Source: an uncultured Oscillospiraceae bacterium
GTDB taxonomy: Bacteria; Bacillota; Clostridia; Oscillospirales; Acutalibacteraceae
Length of the DNA stretch: 28,012 nt
Assembly (NCBI GenBank): GCA_900543795.1
Contig: UQSH01000018.1
Location: forward strand, 1 to 28,012
Reading direction: 5' to 3'
Below the pieces are notes generated by a model. The model was not told where the DNA came from and did not search any database. It was given only the letters and a program-made list of their open reading frames with translations. Positions 1 to 7,066 of this stretch are shown here, piece by piece; positions within the stretch are counted from its first letter, which is position 1; each line of letters begins with the position of its first letter. The position numbers and the translations under genes are program-made.

Positions 1-112
1 GTAAATTTATATATTAACCTATATTTTATAATATATTTATTTTTTTTTCAATAGAATATTGCAAATATACGGCTATCATATTTCCCTTGCAGGATAATCA
101 CATCGAAAACAG

Positions 113-136
113 CAGTACGCCTTTTTGTACTGTTTT
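113..136 (+). terminator. Possible weak terminator of an upstream gene
   Basis: The inverted repeat CAGTAC (113-118) / GTACTG (127-132) has an 8-nt loop and is followed by TTTT. The stem is only 6 bp and AT-leaning, so termination of a gene left of the window is a guess. The rest of the first 146 bases is AT-rich and shows no gene. Confidence 0.3.
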
Positions 137-146
137 ATAAAAAGCA

Positions 147-175
147 TTGTTCTTTATTAAAAAATATGATAAAAT
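147..175 (+). promoter_or_regulatory. Promoter of rmuC
   Basis: TTGTTC (147-152), a 17-nt spacer and TAAAAT (170-175) form a sigma-A type promoter ending 33 nt before the rmuC start codon. It is inferred from consensus match and position. Confidence 0.5.
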
Positions 176-208
176 GGCAGTACAAACAAAATTTGAAAAG
201 GAGAAAAA

Positions 209-1411
209 ATGGATTATTTATTATATATTTTGCTCGGTGCTTCAATTATACTTTCTGCCGCCGGCATAATTATTTCGGTAAAAAATAAGCCTGAAAAAAA
301 TAACGATATTGCACTGCTCGACCAAAAGCTTGAGCTAACCTCACGGCAAACAAACGAGCAACTCGGTATGCTTTCGCAGAAAATGCAGGAGCTGACAGAT
401 AAGAATTATGAGCAGCTTATAAAGCTTAACGAAGCCTTTAACGATAATACTGAAAAGCAGACTGCCCGTGTTCAGCAGGCGGTTTCTCAAATGCAGGAGG
501 GCAATGAAAAGAAGCTTGAGGAAATGCGCAAAACGGTTGATGAAAAGCTTTCGGAAACTCTTAATCAGCGTCTTAATGCGTCTTTCAGAACTGTTTCGGA
601 GCAGCTTTCAAATGTGTATAAAAGCCTCGGCGAAATGAAGGAGCTTTCGGCAGGAGTAACGGATAATGTTAAGGGGCTAAACAGAGTGCTCACTAATGTT
701 AAGGCAAGGGGAACATGGGCAGAGGTTCAGCTCGGCAATATCCTTGATGAAACAATTCCGGGTATGTATGATAAAAATGTTAAAACAAATCCTGCATATA
801 ACGGTCAGGTTGAGTTTGCCGTTCGTATTCCGAATCAGGATAATAACGAAATAACATATTTGCCGATAGATTCAAAATTTCCTATGGAGGATTATGTGCG
901 CTTAACAAATGCCGCAGAGGCGGGCAATGCAGAGGAGCTTGAAAAGGCCAAAAAGGCTCTTGAACAGAGAGTAAAAGAGGAAGCACGCCTTGTTAAGCAA
1001 TATGTTTCAACTCCGCAAACAACGCCGTTTGCAATTCTTTATCTTGCAACGGAGGGGCTTTATGCTGAAATAACATCAAGCCAAAGCAGAATAACGGAAA
1101 GGCTCCATTCAGAGGGAATAATGCTTGCAGGGCCAAGCACAATAACTGCACTTCTTAATTCGCTTGCCATGGGCTTCAGAACAATTGCCATCAATAAAAA
1201 GGCAAATGAGGTTTGGCGTGTGCTCGGAGCGGCAAAAACGCAGTATGAAAAATTCGGCGATTTGCTTGCTAAGGCTCGCAAAAAGGTTGATGAAGCGGGC
1301 AAGGCACTTGATGAGGCAGATCATCGAAACTCAATTATTCAAAAAAATCTTCGCAATGTTGAAACGCTTGAAAGCTCGCAGGCAGACACCCTCCTCGGCT
1401 TGGACGAATGA
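209..1411 (+). CDS. rmuC: DNA recombination protein RmuC
   Basis: This 400-aa protein has the RmuC layout. A single N-terminal membrane anchor (about residues 4-24, LLYILLGASIILSAAGIIIS) is followed by a long Gln/Glu/Lys-rich coiled coil (about 35-150). The conserved RmuC domain then spans about 160-380, including the stretch RGTWAEVQLGNILDE. The family is a membrane-tethered, nuclease-fold-related protein linked to limiting DNA inversion and to recombination; its biochemical role is still poorly defined. The start follows AAGGAG with 7 nt spacing, and a promoter lies just upstream. The gene stands alone: a strong bidirectional hairpin terminator sits about 95 bp downstream and the next gene is convergent. 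Length and domain order are normal for the family, so the family call is firm. Confidence 0.93.
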   Translation: MDYLLYILLGASIILSAAGIIISVKNKPEKNNDIALLDQKLELTSRQTNEQLGMLSQKMQELTDKNYEQLIKLNEAFNDNTEKQTARVQQAVSQMQEGNEKKLEEMRKTVDEKLSETLNQRLNASFRTVSEQLSNVYKSLGEMKELSAGVTDNVKGLNRVLTNVKARGTWAEVQLGNILDETIPGMYDKNVKTNPAYNGQVEFAVRIPNQDNNEITYLPIDSKFPMEDYVRLTNAAEAGNAEELEKAKKALEQRVKEEARLVKQYVSTPQTTPFAILYLATEGLYAEITSSQSRITERLHSEGIMLAGPSTITALLNSLAMGFRTIAINKKANEVWRVLGAAKTQYEKFGDLLAKARKKVDEAGKALDEADHRNSIIQKNLRNVETLESSQADTLLGLDE

Positions 1412-1504
1412 TTATTTGCAATCAGGGACTGTACCTAATTGTAAATTGGTGTAATATAGCAATATATAAATAGTATAAAATCTAAAGGGAATTATATCAC
1501 AAAA

Positions 1505-1544
1505 AACGACTGCAAACTTAACTATTTTGATGTTTGCAGTCGTT
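1505..1544. terminator. Bidirectional terminator between rmuC and the XRE gene
   Basis: A 13-bp perfect stem AACGACTGCAAAC (1505-1517) / GTTTGCAGTCGTT (1532-1544) has a 14-nt loop. It has T-rich sequence on its right flank and A-rich sequence on its left flank, so it can serve both convergent genes. Confidence 0.85.
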
Positions 1545-1547
1545 TAT

Positions 1548-1769
1548 TTATTTCTGTTTTTGATTCTTATGTGGGTTATTAGTTAATCCTAAAATATAAT
1601 CGGTTGTTGTATTGAAATATTTTGCAAGCTCACATAATGTTTTTAGCGGTATGTCTCTTTGGCCGTTTTCATATCTTGAATAGCACACCTGCGAACAATT
1701 AAGAAATCTTGCGATTTCTTTTTGAGTTATATCTTTGTCTTCTCTAATATCTTTAAGCCGTAAGTTCAT
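1548..1769 (-). CDS. XRE-family HTH transcriptional regulator (small repressor)
   Basis: This is a 73-aa, single-domain Cro/CI-type helix-turn-helix protein. The recognition region KEIARFLNCSQVCYSRYENG is the typical XRE helix pair, and YFNTTTDYILGLT is the usual family C-terminal segment. The frame is open up to 1844, but I chose ATG at 1769 because GGTGAT lies 5 nt upstream and the extra 25 residues look like translated promoter DNA. It is transcribed away from the unknown gene at 1882. The shared spacer holds three GGTATAT half-sites lying over that gene's promoter, so it probably represses the neighbour and possibly itself. Binding is inferred. There is no dimerisation or sensor domain beyond the HTH. 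The family call is firm and the target is likely. Confidence 0.88.
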   Translation of the reverse strand: MNLRLKDIREDKDITQKEIARFLNCSQVCYSRYENGQRDIPLKTLCELAKYFNTTTDYILGLTNNPHKNQKQK

Positions 1770-1784
1770 ATCATCACCAAATTT

Positions 1785-1790
1785 ATTATA
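1785..1790 (-). promoter_or_regulatory. Candidate -10 element for the XRE gene
   Basis: TATAAT on the minus strand lies 15 nt before the chosen XRE start codon. The best -35 (TTGTCA, 1811-1816) is 20 nt away, which is too far for a strong promoter. It falls inside the operator region, consistent with autoregulation. Confidence 0.4.
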
Positions 1791-1803
1791 TCCAAACCAA
1801 AAT

Positions 1804-1835
1804 GGTATATTGACAAATATACCGAAATGGTATAT
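1804..1835. promoter_or_regulatory. Three-half-site operator for the XRE repressor
   Basis: The half-sites GGTATAT (1804-1810), ATATACC (1817-1823) and GGTATAT (1829-1835) form two overlapping inverted repeats sharing the middle site, with spacers of 6 and 5 nt. They overlap both the -35 and the -10 of the promoter at 1810-1838. Arrays of inverted half-sites over a divergent promoter are typical of XRE/Cro repressors. Assignment to the adjacent repressor is inference. Confidence 0.65.
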
Positions 1836-1838
1836 AAT
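1810..1838 (+). promoter_or_regulatory. Perfect consensus promoter for the 1882 gene
   Basis: TTGACA (1810-1815), a 17-nt spacer and TATAAT (1833-1838) match the sigma-70/sigma-A consensus at all twelve positions with ideal spacing. Such a strong promoter buried in operator half-sites suggests tight repression with high output when released. Confidence 0.85.
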
Positions 1839-1881
1839 GAACATACAGTATATTAAATATTTTTTTTGGAGGTAATAAATT

Positions 1882-2397
1882 ATGGGTTTATTTGAGAGTA
1901 AGGCTGAAAAAGAAGCTCGTGCGGCAGCAGCACAACAGGCTCGAGATAAACAAAAAGAGTTATTTGAAAAATCGGAAATAATTAAACTTATACTTGATTC
2001 TATTCAAGAAGAAGATAATGAGTGGCTAAGATCTCGTCAAAACTATTATGATTCCGGTGAGAGAATTGTATATGTATTTCCGGATCTGTTTTCTGTTGAT
2101 TGGAGAGAATCAAAAGTTGTTCAAATTCAAACACAGGCGGGGGTAACGGATGAGTGGGATTCCGAGTTAGTAAAGTCATTTAATTTCGCTTATACCTCAT
2201 TTGGATATGTACCAGTAGATAAGGATGTATTAGAATCATGGGCCAGTGTAGTTCAAGAGCAATTAAATCGTAATCTTCCTAATTGTACTTTTGATTCAAT
2301 AAGAAGCTTTCAAGGCAGAAATGCACGAAATGAAAAATGCTGGGGTTATAGGTTTGTATATAAATTACCGAACATCAATTATAAAAGATGGTATTAA
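1882..2397 (+). CDS. Hypothetical protein, XRE-controlled (171 aa)
   Basis: I do not recognise this family. The first ~35 residues are a charged, Ala/Lys/Glu-rich helix (MGLFESKAEKEARAAAAQQARDKQKELFEKSE) with no signal peptide or membrane segment. The rest is a mixed, aromatic-rich globular region ending in a basic, Trp/Tyr-rich tail. Translation is well supported by GGAGGT 8 nt before ATG and by a perfect consensus promoter. It is transcribed divergently from an XRE repressor and followed 87 bp later by a small Cys-rich gene with an exceptional ribosome binding site. The region appears richer in ATA and other AT-ending codons than the metabolic genes around it, hinting at accessory origin; this was judged by eye. 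That it is a real gene is very likely; its function is unknown. Confidence 0.8.
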   Translation: MGLFESKAEKEARAAAAQQARDKQKELFEKSEIIKLILDSIQEEDNEWLRSRQNYYDSGERIVYVFPDLFSVDWRESKVVQIQTQAGVTDEWDSELVKSFNFAYTSFGYVPVDKDVLESWASVVQEQLNRNLPNCTFDSIRSFQGRNARNEKCWGYRFVYKLPNINYKRWY

Positions 2398-2484
2398 TTT
2401 AAGTTTAATGAAATAATCAGAAAAAAACAAACAAAAAAAGAATGGCGTTGATTAATTATATCAAAAAGCAAGGGAGGTGGATTT

Positions 2485-2634
2485 ATGGATTGTCCGCATT
2501 ACCAATATAGGAGCGGGGATTATTACTGTGATTTATGCCAAAACTGTGTAAGCGAGGCAAAGCACGATAATTACTGCACCGACTACAACGGCACAAATTA
2601 TCAAAATTGTGATACTTATAAAAGATATTCGTAA
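2485..2634 (+). CDS. Small Cys-rich protein (49 aa), probable metal binder
   Basis: This short reading frame begins MDCPHYQYRSGDYYCDLCQ and has six Cys (3, 15, 18, 21, 29, 42) and two His in 49 residues, with a CxxCxxC core. It is rich in Tyr, Asn and Asp and has no membrane segment. It is supported by the very strong Shine-Dalgarno AGGGAGGTGG (2471-2480), 4 nt before ATG, and by a rho-independent terminator immediately after the stop codon. The Cys spacing suggests a zinc knuckle or iron-sulfur site, which is inference. It follows the XRE-controlled 171-aa gene on the same strand and may be read through from it. I know no named family for it. Confidence 0.72.
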   Translation: MDCPHYQYRSGDYYCDLCQNCVSEAKHDNYCTDYNGTNYQNCDTYKRYS

Positions 2635-2638
2635 AAAA

Positions 2639-2665
2639 AGGGGCTGTTTTTTTACAGCCTCTTTT
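2639..2665. terminator. Terminator shared by the Cys-rich gene and the sulfatase operon
   Basis: AGGGGCTGT (2639-2647) pairs with ACAGCCTCT (2654-2662), with one G-U wobble and a T-rich loop. It is followed by TTTT on plus and by a poly-T run on minus. It ends the small plus-strand gene and can end the minus-strand anSME transcript, whose stop codon is at 2679. Confidence 0.85.
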
Positions 2666-2678
2666 TATGTGTATTCTG

Positions 2679-3776
2679 TTAGTTTTGCGGGGGCTTTTCG
2701 GTTATGAAAACTCTGAAAAGCGGCAGGCAGGAGGTAAAGAATTTTTTGTATGCCTCACAATAGTCTGCGCTTTGCTGCGTTCTTTTGCAGCCGCCTGCTC
2801 TACACATGGGATAAACCTTGCAGACCTTGCATTTATCGGGAATTTCAAGGCTTTCGCAGATGAAATCCTTTGCCGTTTTCGAATCTGCCATAGTCTGAAA
2901 ATCTGTTTCGTTAACATTTCCGAGCAGATATTCGTCTGTGCAATAGAAATCGCAGGGATAAATATTTCCGTTGCTTTCCGAAACAAACTGATGCGAGCAG
3001 TGCCCCATCATTCCGCATTGCTCCGTTTGCTGACCGAGAAACATTCTAACCCAGTTATCAAACTGACGAACGCTTATATACTGATGGCGAACATAATCCT
3101 TAACATAAAGGTTAAACACCTTAATAAGAAAATCGCCGTACTGCTCGGGTGTCATATAAAGCTCGCTCTCCTCGTTTGAGCCGAACGGACGCAGACAGGG
3201 GATAAATTGAAGATACCTAAATCCCTTTGAACGAAAATATTTATATATTCTCTCTGAGTTTTCCGCACAGTATCCCGTTAAAACCGTTAATATGTTAAAC
3301 TCCGCACCGTTTCTTTTAAGACATTCTGCGGCGTTGATTATCTGATAATAGGAATTAGTTCCCGAGGGCTTTTTTCGGAATTTGTTTCCGATATAGTCGC
3401 CGTCAAGCGAAAGACCTACAAGAAAGCCGTTTTTCGCAAAAAATGAAGCCCATTTATCGTCAATCATAGTTCCGTTTGTTTGGATACTGTAAAACACACG
3501 GCTGTTTTTTACATTGTATTTTTTAACGGCTTCAACAAAATATTCAAAATAATCATATCCTGCAAGAGTCGGCTCGCCTCCCTGAAAGGCAAAAGCCGCC
3601 GGCTCACCGTTTGCAAATTCAAGAGCCTTTCTTATGAGCGTTTCGGCTGTTTCCTTTGCCATAGTGCCAAAACCGAGATGTTTCCTATGCTCGGAAACAT
3701 CTCGGTAGAAGCAGTACTCACAAGAAAGATTGCAAAGCGATGACGCAGGCTTTATCATCAATGATAAAGGTGGCAT
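2679..3776 (-). CDS. Anaerobic sulfatase-maturating enzyme (radical SAM/SPASM)
   Basis: This 365-aa cytoplasmic enzyme converts the active-site Cys of sulfatases to C-alpha-formylglycine using S-adenosylmethionine and three [4Fe-4S] clusters. From the chosen start it reads MPPLSLMIKPASSLCNLSCEY. The radical-SAM CxxxCxxC cysteines then fall at 15, 19 and 22, as I recall for the Clostridium perfringens anSME, which is why I prefer ATG 3776 (AAAGGA 10 nt upstream) over ATG 3842. Further marks are FAFQGGEPTLAG, SIQTNGTMID and GLSLDGD, plus a C-terminal SPASM region with QCGMMGHC, YPCDFYC and CKVCKVYPMCRAGGC. It lies directly downstream of the sulfatase on the same strand with no terminator between, so the substrate is almost certainly that protein. 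Confidence 0.94.
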   Translation of the reverse strand: MPPLSLMIKPASSLCNLSCEYCFYRDVSEHRKHLGFGTMAKETAETLIRKALEFANGEPAAFAFQGGEPTLAGYDYFEYFVEAVKKYNVKNSRVFYSIQTNGTMIDDKWASFFAKNGFLVGLSLDGDYIGNKFRKKPSGTNSYYQIINAAECLKRNGAEFNILTVLTGYCAENSERIYKYFRSKGFRYLQFIPCLRPFGSNEESELYMTPEQYGDFLIKVFNLYVKDYVRHQYISVRQFDNWVRMFLGQQTEQCGMMGHCSHQFVSESNGNIYPCDFYCTDEYLLGNVNETDFQTMADSKTAKDFICESLEIPDKCKVCKVYPMCRAGGCKRTQQSADYCEAYKKFFTSCLPLFRVFITEKPPQN

Positions 3777-3856
3777 TTCATCACAATCCTTTGTGTAACG
3801 GTAATATCTGCCACGATGAAGCGTGGTTGGGCTTATTACCATTACCCTATGTGGTT

Positions 3857-5884
3857 TTATTTTTCGTTTTTAATAATACCTCTGCGGTTTTCCTTGAAAT
3901 TCTGCTGAATTTCATCAAGCTTTTCGTGGAACTCATCGGCAATTTCCGGATAAACAGTTGTGCGGTTGTAGTTTTCACCGTGGTCATCTGTTAAAATATG
4001 GAGCCAATTCTTGCGGTATTTATCAAAGAATGCAGAGTTATCGTTCTGAATCTTATCAAAATACTTAAAGGTTATGTATTCGTTATTTGTAAGAACATCA
4101 TAGTCATAATCGGGATACTGCTCCAAAACGCTGTCGGTTGAAACTGTATACTGAATAGCCTTAATATCCTCACGCTTCATATGAAGAATCGGGTGCTCTT
4201 TGGTGTGAATAACATCATCGTTTTTAAGAAGAGAAGCCATTGAAACACCGTCGATAATTCTGTCCTCGGGAAGATAATTTTCAACTGTTCCGCCCTTGCC
4301 GGTAATTCCGCAAAGCTCAACAAGAGTAGGATAGAGGTCAACAAGCGTTGCGCTCTGTGTTCTTGTTGTTGTTTTGTCGCCGAGAGCGCCGTTATCGTTA
4401 TCCCATCTAATCATAAACGGAACCTTCTGTCCGCCCTCATAGGCAAGGTATTTACCGCCTCGAAGGTCTGCTGTTGAGCCTTCAAGAGCAGGTCCGTTAT
4501 CACTTGTGAAAACGATAATTGTGTCTTCAAGAACTCCAAGCTCCTCCATTGTGTTGAAAAGCTCACCGAGATATGTATCAAATTCGGTTACGCAGTCAAC
4601 ATAGGTTCCCATACCGCTAACGCCGTCAAAATCATCGCCTGCATAAACAGGAGCGTGCGGCCACGGAGAGGTGTAGTAAGCAAGGAAAGGAGAATCAGAC
4701 TGAGCCTGCTCGGTAACCCAAGCGGTAATTTCATCGTGAATCCATTTTGTTGCCTGAGACTGATCTTTAAGCTCATCTGTTCCGTGAGCGATTGTGTACT
4801 GACCGCCCTCCTCACGAACATGATAGAACGGATTCATATCGTTAACATAATGGCTTCCGTAGAAATAATCAAAGCCCTGATTTGTAGGAAGATATTCGCC
4901 GTAATCGCCGAGATGCCATTTTCCGAAAAGACCTGTTGAATATCCTGCGGCTTTAAATGTTTCTGCAACGGTGATTTCATCGCCGAGCATACCGTCTGCA
5001 TTTGCACCGAGCTCAACAGAGTTAAATACTCTTGTTGAAGCAAAGGGTGAAAATGTGTCAACGGTAGGATAAATAACATTGTCTGCATAGCCTCTGTAAG
5101 GATATCTGCCTGTCATAGCGGCAAATCTTGCAGGTGAGCAAACGGAATATGATGAATAGAAATTCTCAAAGTTAAGACCGTTTTCGCCTATGCTGTCAAT
5201 GTTCGGCGTGTTATAAATAGAGCCGTTGAGCGAAACATCTCCGTATCCAAGGTCGTCCATAAGAATAACAAGAACATTTGGATTTTCTTTTGTTGCATTT
5301 TTGTCAATATTATTAAGATAATCGTCCTGTCCTTCCCACATTCTTTCGGTGTTCGGCTTTGAGCGAAGATTCATTGTAAGAACATAGAAAATGCTTGTGC
5401 CAACAAGAAGAACGCTGAGCACGCCTGAAAGAATTTTCTTTGCGGCGCCTTTTTTAAATGTGCGGCGGGCAACAAAGAAAAGTCCCCAAAGGCAAATTGT
5501 GCAGGGAAGAACCAAAAGAAGATTTCCAAGCAATCTTGTGCCGATGTTTCCTGTGCCTGTAAGCCACGGATGGTCAGCAGAGCTGAAGCCTGCAAGACCG
5601 CTTGTGAATGCACCGAAGCCTGCGTCTGCTCCCCAAATTACATAATAAACAACCATACCGATACAAGAGGCGGCATAGCCGTAAATCATAGGAGCATAAA
5701 CCTTTTTCTTGATTATTAATGCAAGAACGATAACGGCAGACATTATGCAGCAGTATAAAACCGAAACAAGTGCCATTATGTTAAGCCTAACAATCAGAGT
5801 TGCAATAGCAATTCCGATACCCAAAGCCATAAGGATAATCGGAAAAACCTTTTTACCTGTGTCAAGTGAAATTTGTTTTTTCAT
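3857..5884 (-). CDS. Membrane-anchored Cys-type sulfatase (S1 family)
   Basis: This 675-aa protein has about five N-terminal transmembrane segments (about residues 14-175) followed by an alkaline-phosphatase-fold sulfatase domain facing outside. Signature motifs are VLVILMDDLGYGD (metal-binding Asp pair), CSPAR with the formylglycine-precursor Cys at residue 249, GKWHLG, and FTSDNG near the active-site end. Cys rather than Ser in the motif fits activation by the adjacent anSME. The frame opens further to TTG 5905, but that codon lies inside the ribosome binding site AAAGGAG, so ATG 5884 is chosen. A consensus promoter lies 34 nt upstream. The substrate cannot be read from sequence; sulfated host glycans (mucin, glycosaminoglycans) are a guess supported by the hexosaminidase nearby. 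Multi-span anchoring is unusual, because most S1 sulfatases are secreted or lipoproteins. Confidence 0.92.
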   Translation of the reverse strand: MKKQISLDTGKKVFPIILMALGIGIAIATLIVRLNIMALVSVLYCCIMSAVIVLALIIKKKVYAPMIYGYAASCIGMVVYYVIWGADAGFGAFTSGLAGFSSADHPWLTGTGNIGTRLLGNLLLVLPCTICLWGLFFVARRTFKKGAAKKILSGVLSVLLVGTSIFYVLTMNLRSKPNTERMWEGQDDYLNNIDKNATKENPNVLVILMDDLGYGDVSLNGSIYNTPNIDSIGENGLNFENFYSSYSVCSPARFAAMTGRYPYRGYADNVIYPTVDTFSPFASTRVFNSVELGANADGMLGDEITVAETFKAAGYSTGLFGKWHLGDYGEYLPTNQGFDYFYGSHYVNDMNPFYHVREEGGQYTIAHGTDELKDQSQATKWIHDEITAWVTEQAQSDSPFLAYYTSPWPHAPVYAGDDFDGVSGMGTYVDCVTEFDTYLGELFNTMEELGVLEDTIIVFTSDNGPALEGSTADLRGGKYLAYEGGQKVPFMIRWDNDNGALGDKTTTRTQSATLVDLYPTLVELCGITGKGGTVENYLPEDRIIDGVSMASLLKNDDVIHTKEHPILHMKREDIKAIQYTVSTDSVLEQYPDYDYDVLTNNEYITFKYFDKIQNDNSAFFDKYRKNWLHILTDDHGENYNRTTVYPEIADEFHEKLDEIQQNFKENRRGIIKNEK

Positions 5885-5917
5885 AGGTAAATTTTCTCCT
5901 TTCAAATAATCATTTTA

Positions 5918-5946
5918 ATTATAATTAACATCTATTGCATTGTCAA
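5918..5946 (-). promoter_or_regulatory. Consensus promoter of the sulfatase-anSME pair
   Basis: On the minus strand, TTGACA (5946-5941), exactly 17 nt and TATAAT (5923-5918) match consensus at every position. It lies in the 93-nt gap between the metallophosphoesterase stop and the sulfatase start, so the last two genes can be expressed independently of the upstream pair. Confidence 0.85.
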
Positions 5947-5977
5947 GTTACAATAAGATTAATATGTGTATAAATAT

Positions 5978-7066
5978 TTATAAAAGCTTTAATAAAAGCA
6001 CTAAAATAATAGCTGCCGCCATGCAGGCGATGATTTTTATTGCTCTGTGAACTGCGTCATAAACATTTGTAGGCATAATTTGAAGCAGGGCAAATCTTGC
6101 CTTTTCCTTAACCCTTTTGCCAACTATATCACGGTATCTTAAATCATAGGTTTCAATCGTTGAATTCCTTTTAAGCTTTATAATTCTTACACCTCTGTCA
6201 AGCCCCGGTCCGTAAACATGAAAGCCTGCGCCCTGTGTGTAGCCAAGGTCAACACCGTCAACCGTTCCGTTAAAGGAGTTGTTGTGGTCGTGGCCGAAAT
6301 AAATGCCCTTGATGTCTCCCTTTTCGGTCATTGCCTCAAATTCTCCGCTGTTTTCCATCGGGTCGGCAGGGGATTCCTTCATAAAGCCGTCTTTATTTAC
6401 CTTGCTTCTGTCTAAAACATACCACTTTCCTGCGTGGTTTCTAAATCCCTGAACGGCGCCCTTGCTCCTTTTGTTTGATTCAATAAGCAGCTTCGTTATT
6501 TCAGGCACGGGAATATGCTGAATAACAACAGACGGAATAACATGCGAATAATTTTTTTCGTATTCATCACGCACTTTTTTATACCATTCAATTTGATTTT
6601 TATGAACATTGTCGTAGCCGATTTTAAGGCTTGTATGGCTATCAATAAGATAAAGCAAAAAAGCAGGCCTGTCGCCGTCTGTTATCTCTATAACCTGATT
6701 TGCGCAGCCGTCGCATTCATCATTGCTTTCGCCGATAAAGCAAGGGAATTTTTTATAAATTTCAAATTGCTCTTCGTTTGTAAGACCAACCTGTCTGTCA
6801 TGATTTCCGAAGCAAATTGCAAAGGGTATGCCTCTTGAAAAAGCAGGCTCGCAAAGCTTACGCAAAATCTCTTCAACCTTTTTCGGATTGCCGTTAAAGC
6901 TTGATTTACCCCAAATCTGATCTCCCGAATAAACTATCAAATCGGGCTTTTCCTTTTCTATCGCCGTGTTGATAAGCGCAAGCGTGTCCGGGCTGACCCT
7001 TGAGCCCTCCTGCGTGTCTGCTATCTGCAAAATTTTAAAGTCCTCATTTTTAAATTTAAGCTTCAT
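5978..7066 (-). CDS. Calcineurin-like metallophosphoesterase with C-terminal membrane anchor
   Basis: This 362-aa binuclear metallophosphatase resembles the purple-acid-phosphatase/DCR2-like branch. Motifs in order are IADTQ (Asp17; the usual His of D-x-H is Gln19), SGDQ (48-50 GDQ), GNHDR (87-91), QHIPVPE, and GHDHNN near the C-terminal third. Residues about 338-361 form a single hydrophobic segment (IIACMAAAIILVLLLKLL). There is no signal peptide, so the catalytic domain is probably cytoplasmic and tail-anchored. Its start overlaps the end of the GNAT gene by 11 nt, indicating translational coupling. The sulfatase follows after a 93-nt gap with its own promoter. The substrate is unknown. 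The Gln in motif I is tolerated in parts of this superfamily and does not imply inactivity. Confidence 0.88.
   Translation of the reverse strand: MKLKFKNEDFKILQIADTQEGSRVSPDTLALINTAIEKEKPDLIVYSGDQIWGKSSFNGNPKKVEEILRKLCEPAFSRGIPFAICFGNHDRQVGLTNEEQFEIYKKFPCFIGESNDECDGCANQVIEITDGDRPAFLLYLIDSHTSLKIGYDNVHKNQIEWYKKVRDEYEKNYSHVIPSVVIQHIPVPEITKLLIESNKRSKGAVQGFRNHAGKWYVLDRSKVNKDGFMKESPADPMENSGEFEAMTEKGDIKGIYFGHDHNNSFNGTVDGVDLGYTQGAGFHVYGPGLDRGVRIIKLKRNSTIETYDLRYRDIVGKRVKEKARFALLQIMPTNVYDAVHRAIKIIACMAAAIILVLLLKLL

Noticed and set aside
1770..1844. 25-residue N-terminal extension of the XRE protein
   Set aside because: It would translate the operator and promoter region, and the HTH domain is complete without it.
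2667..3179. 170-codon open frame on plus, opposite anSME
   Set aside because: It is antisense to a strongly conserved coding region, has no ribosome binding site, and its composition mirrors the real frame.
3777..3842. Longer anSME start at 3842
   Set aside because: No usable ribosome binding site is seen, and the family normally begins MPPLS-L-IKPAS, which is exactly ATG 3776.
5885..5905. TTG 5905 as the sulfatase start (and TTG 7520 for the GNAT gene)
   Set aside because: Both TTG codons overlap the Shine-Dalgarno sequence that serves the following ATG, so they are artefacts of open frame length.
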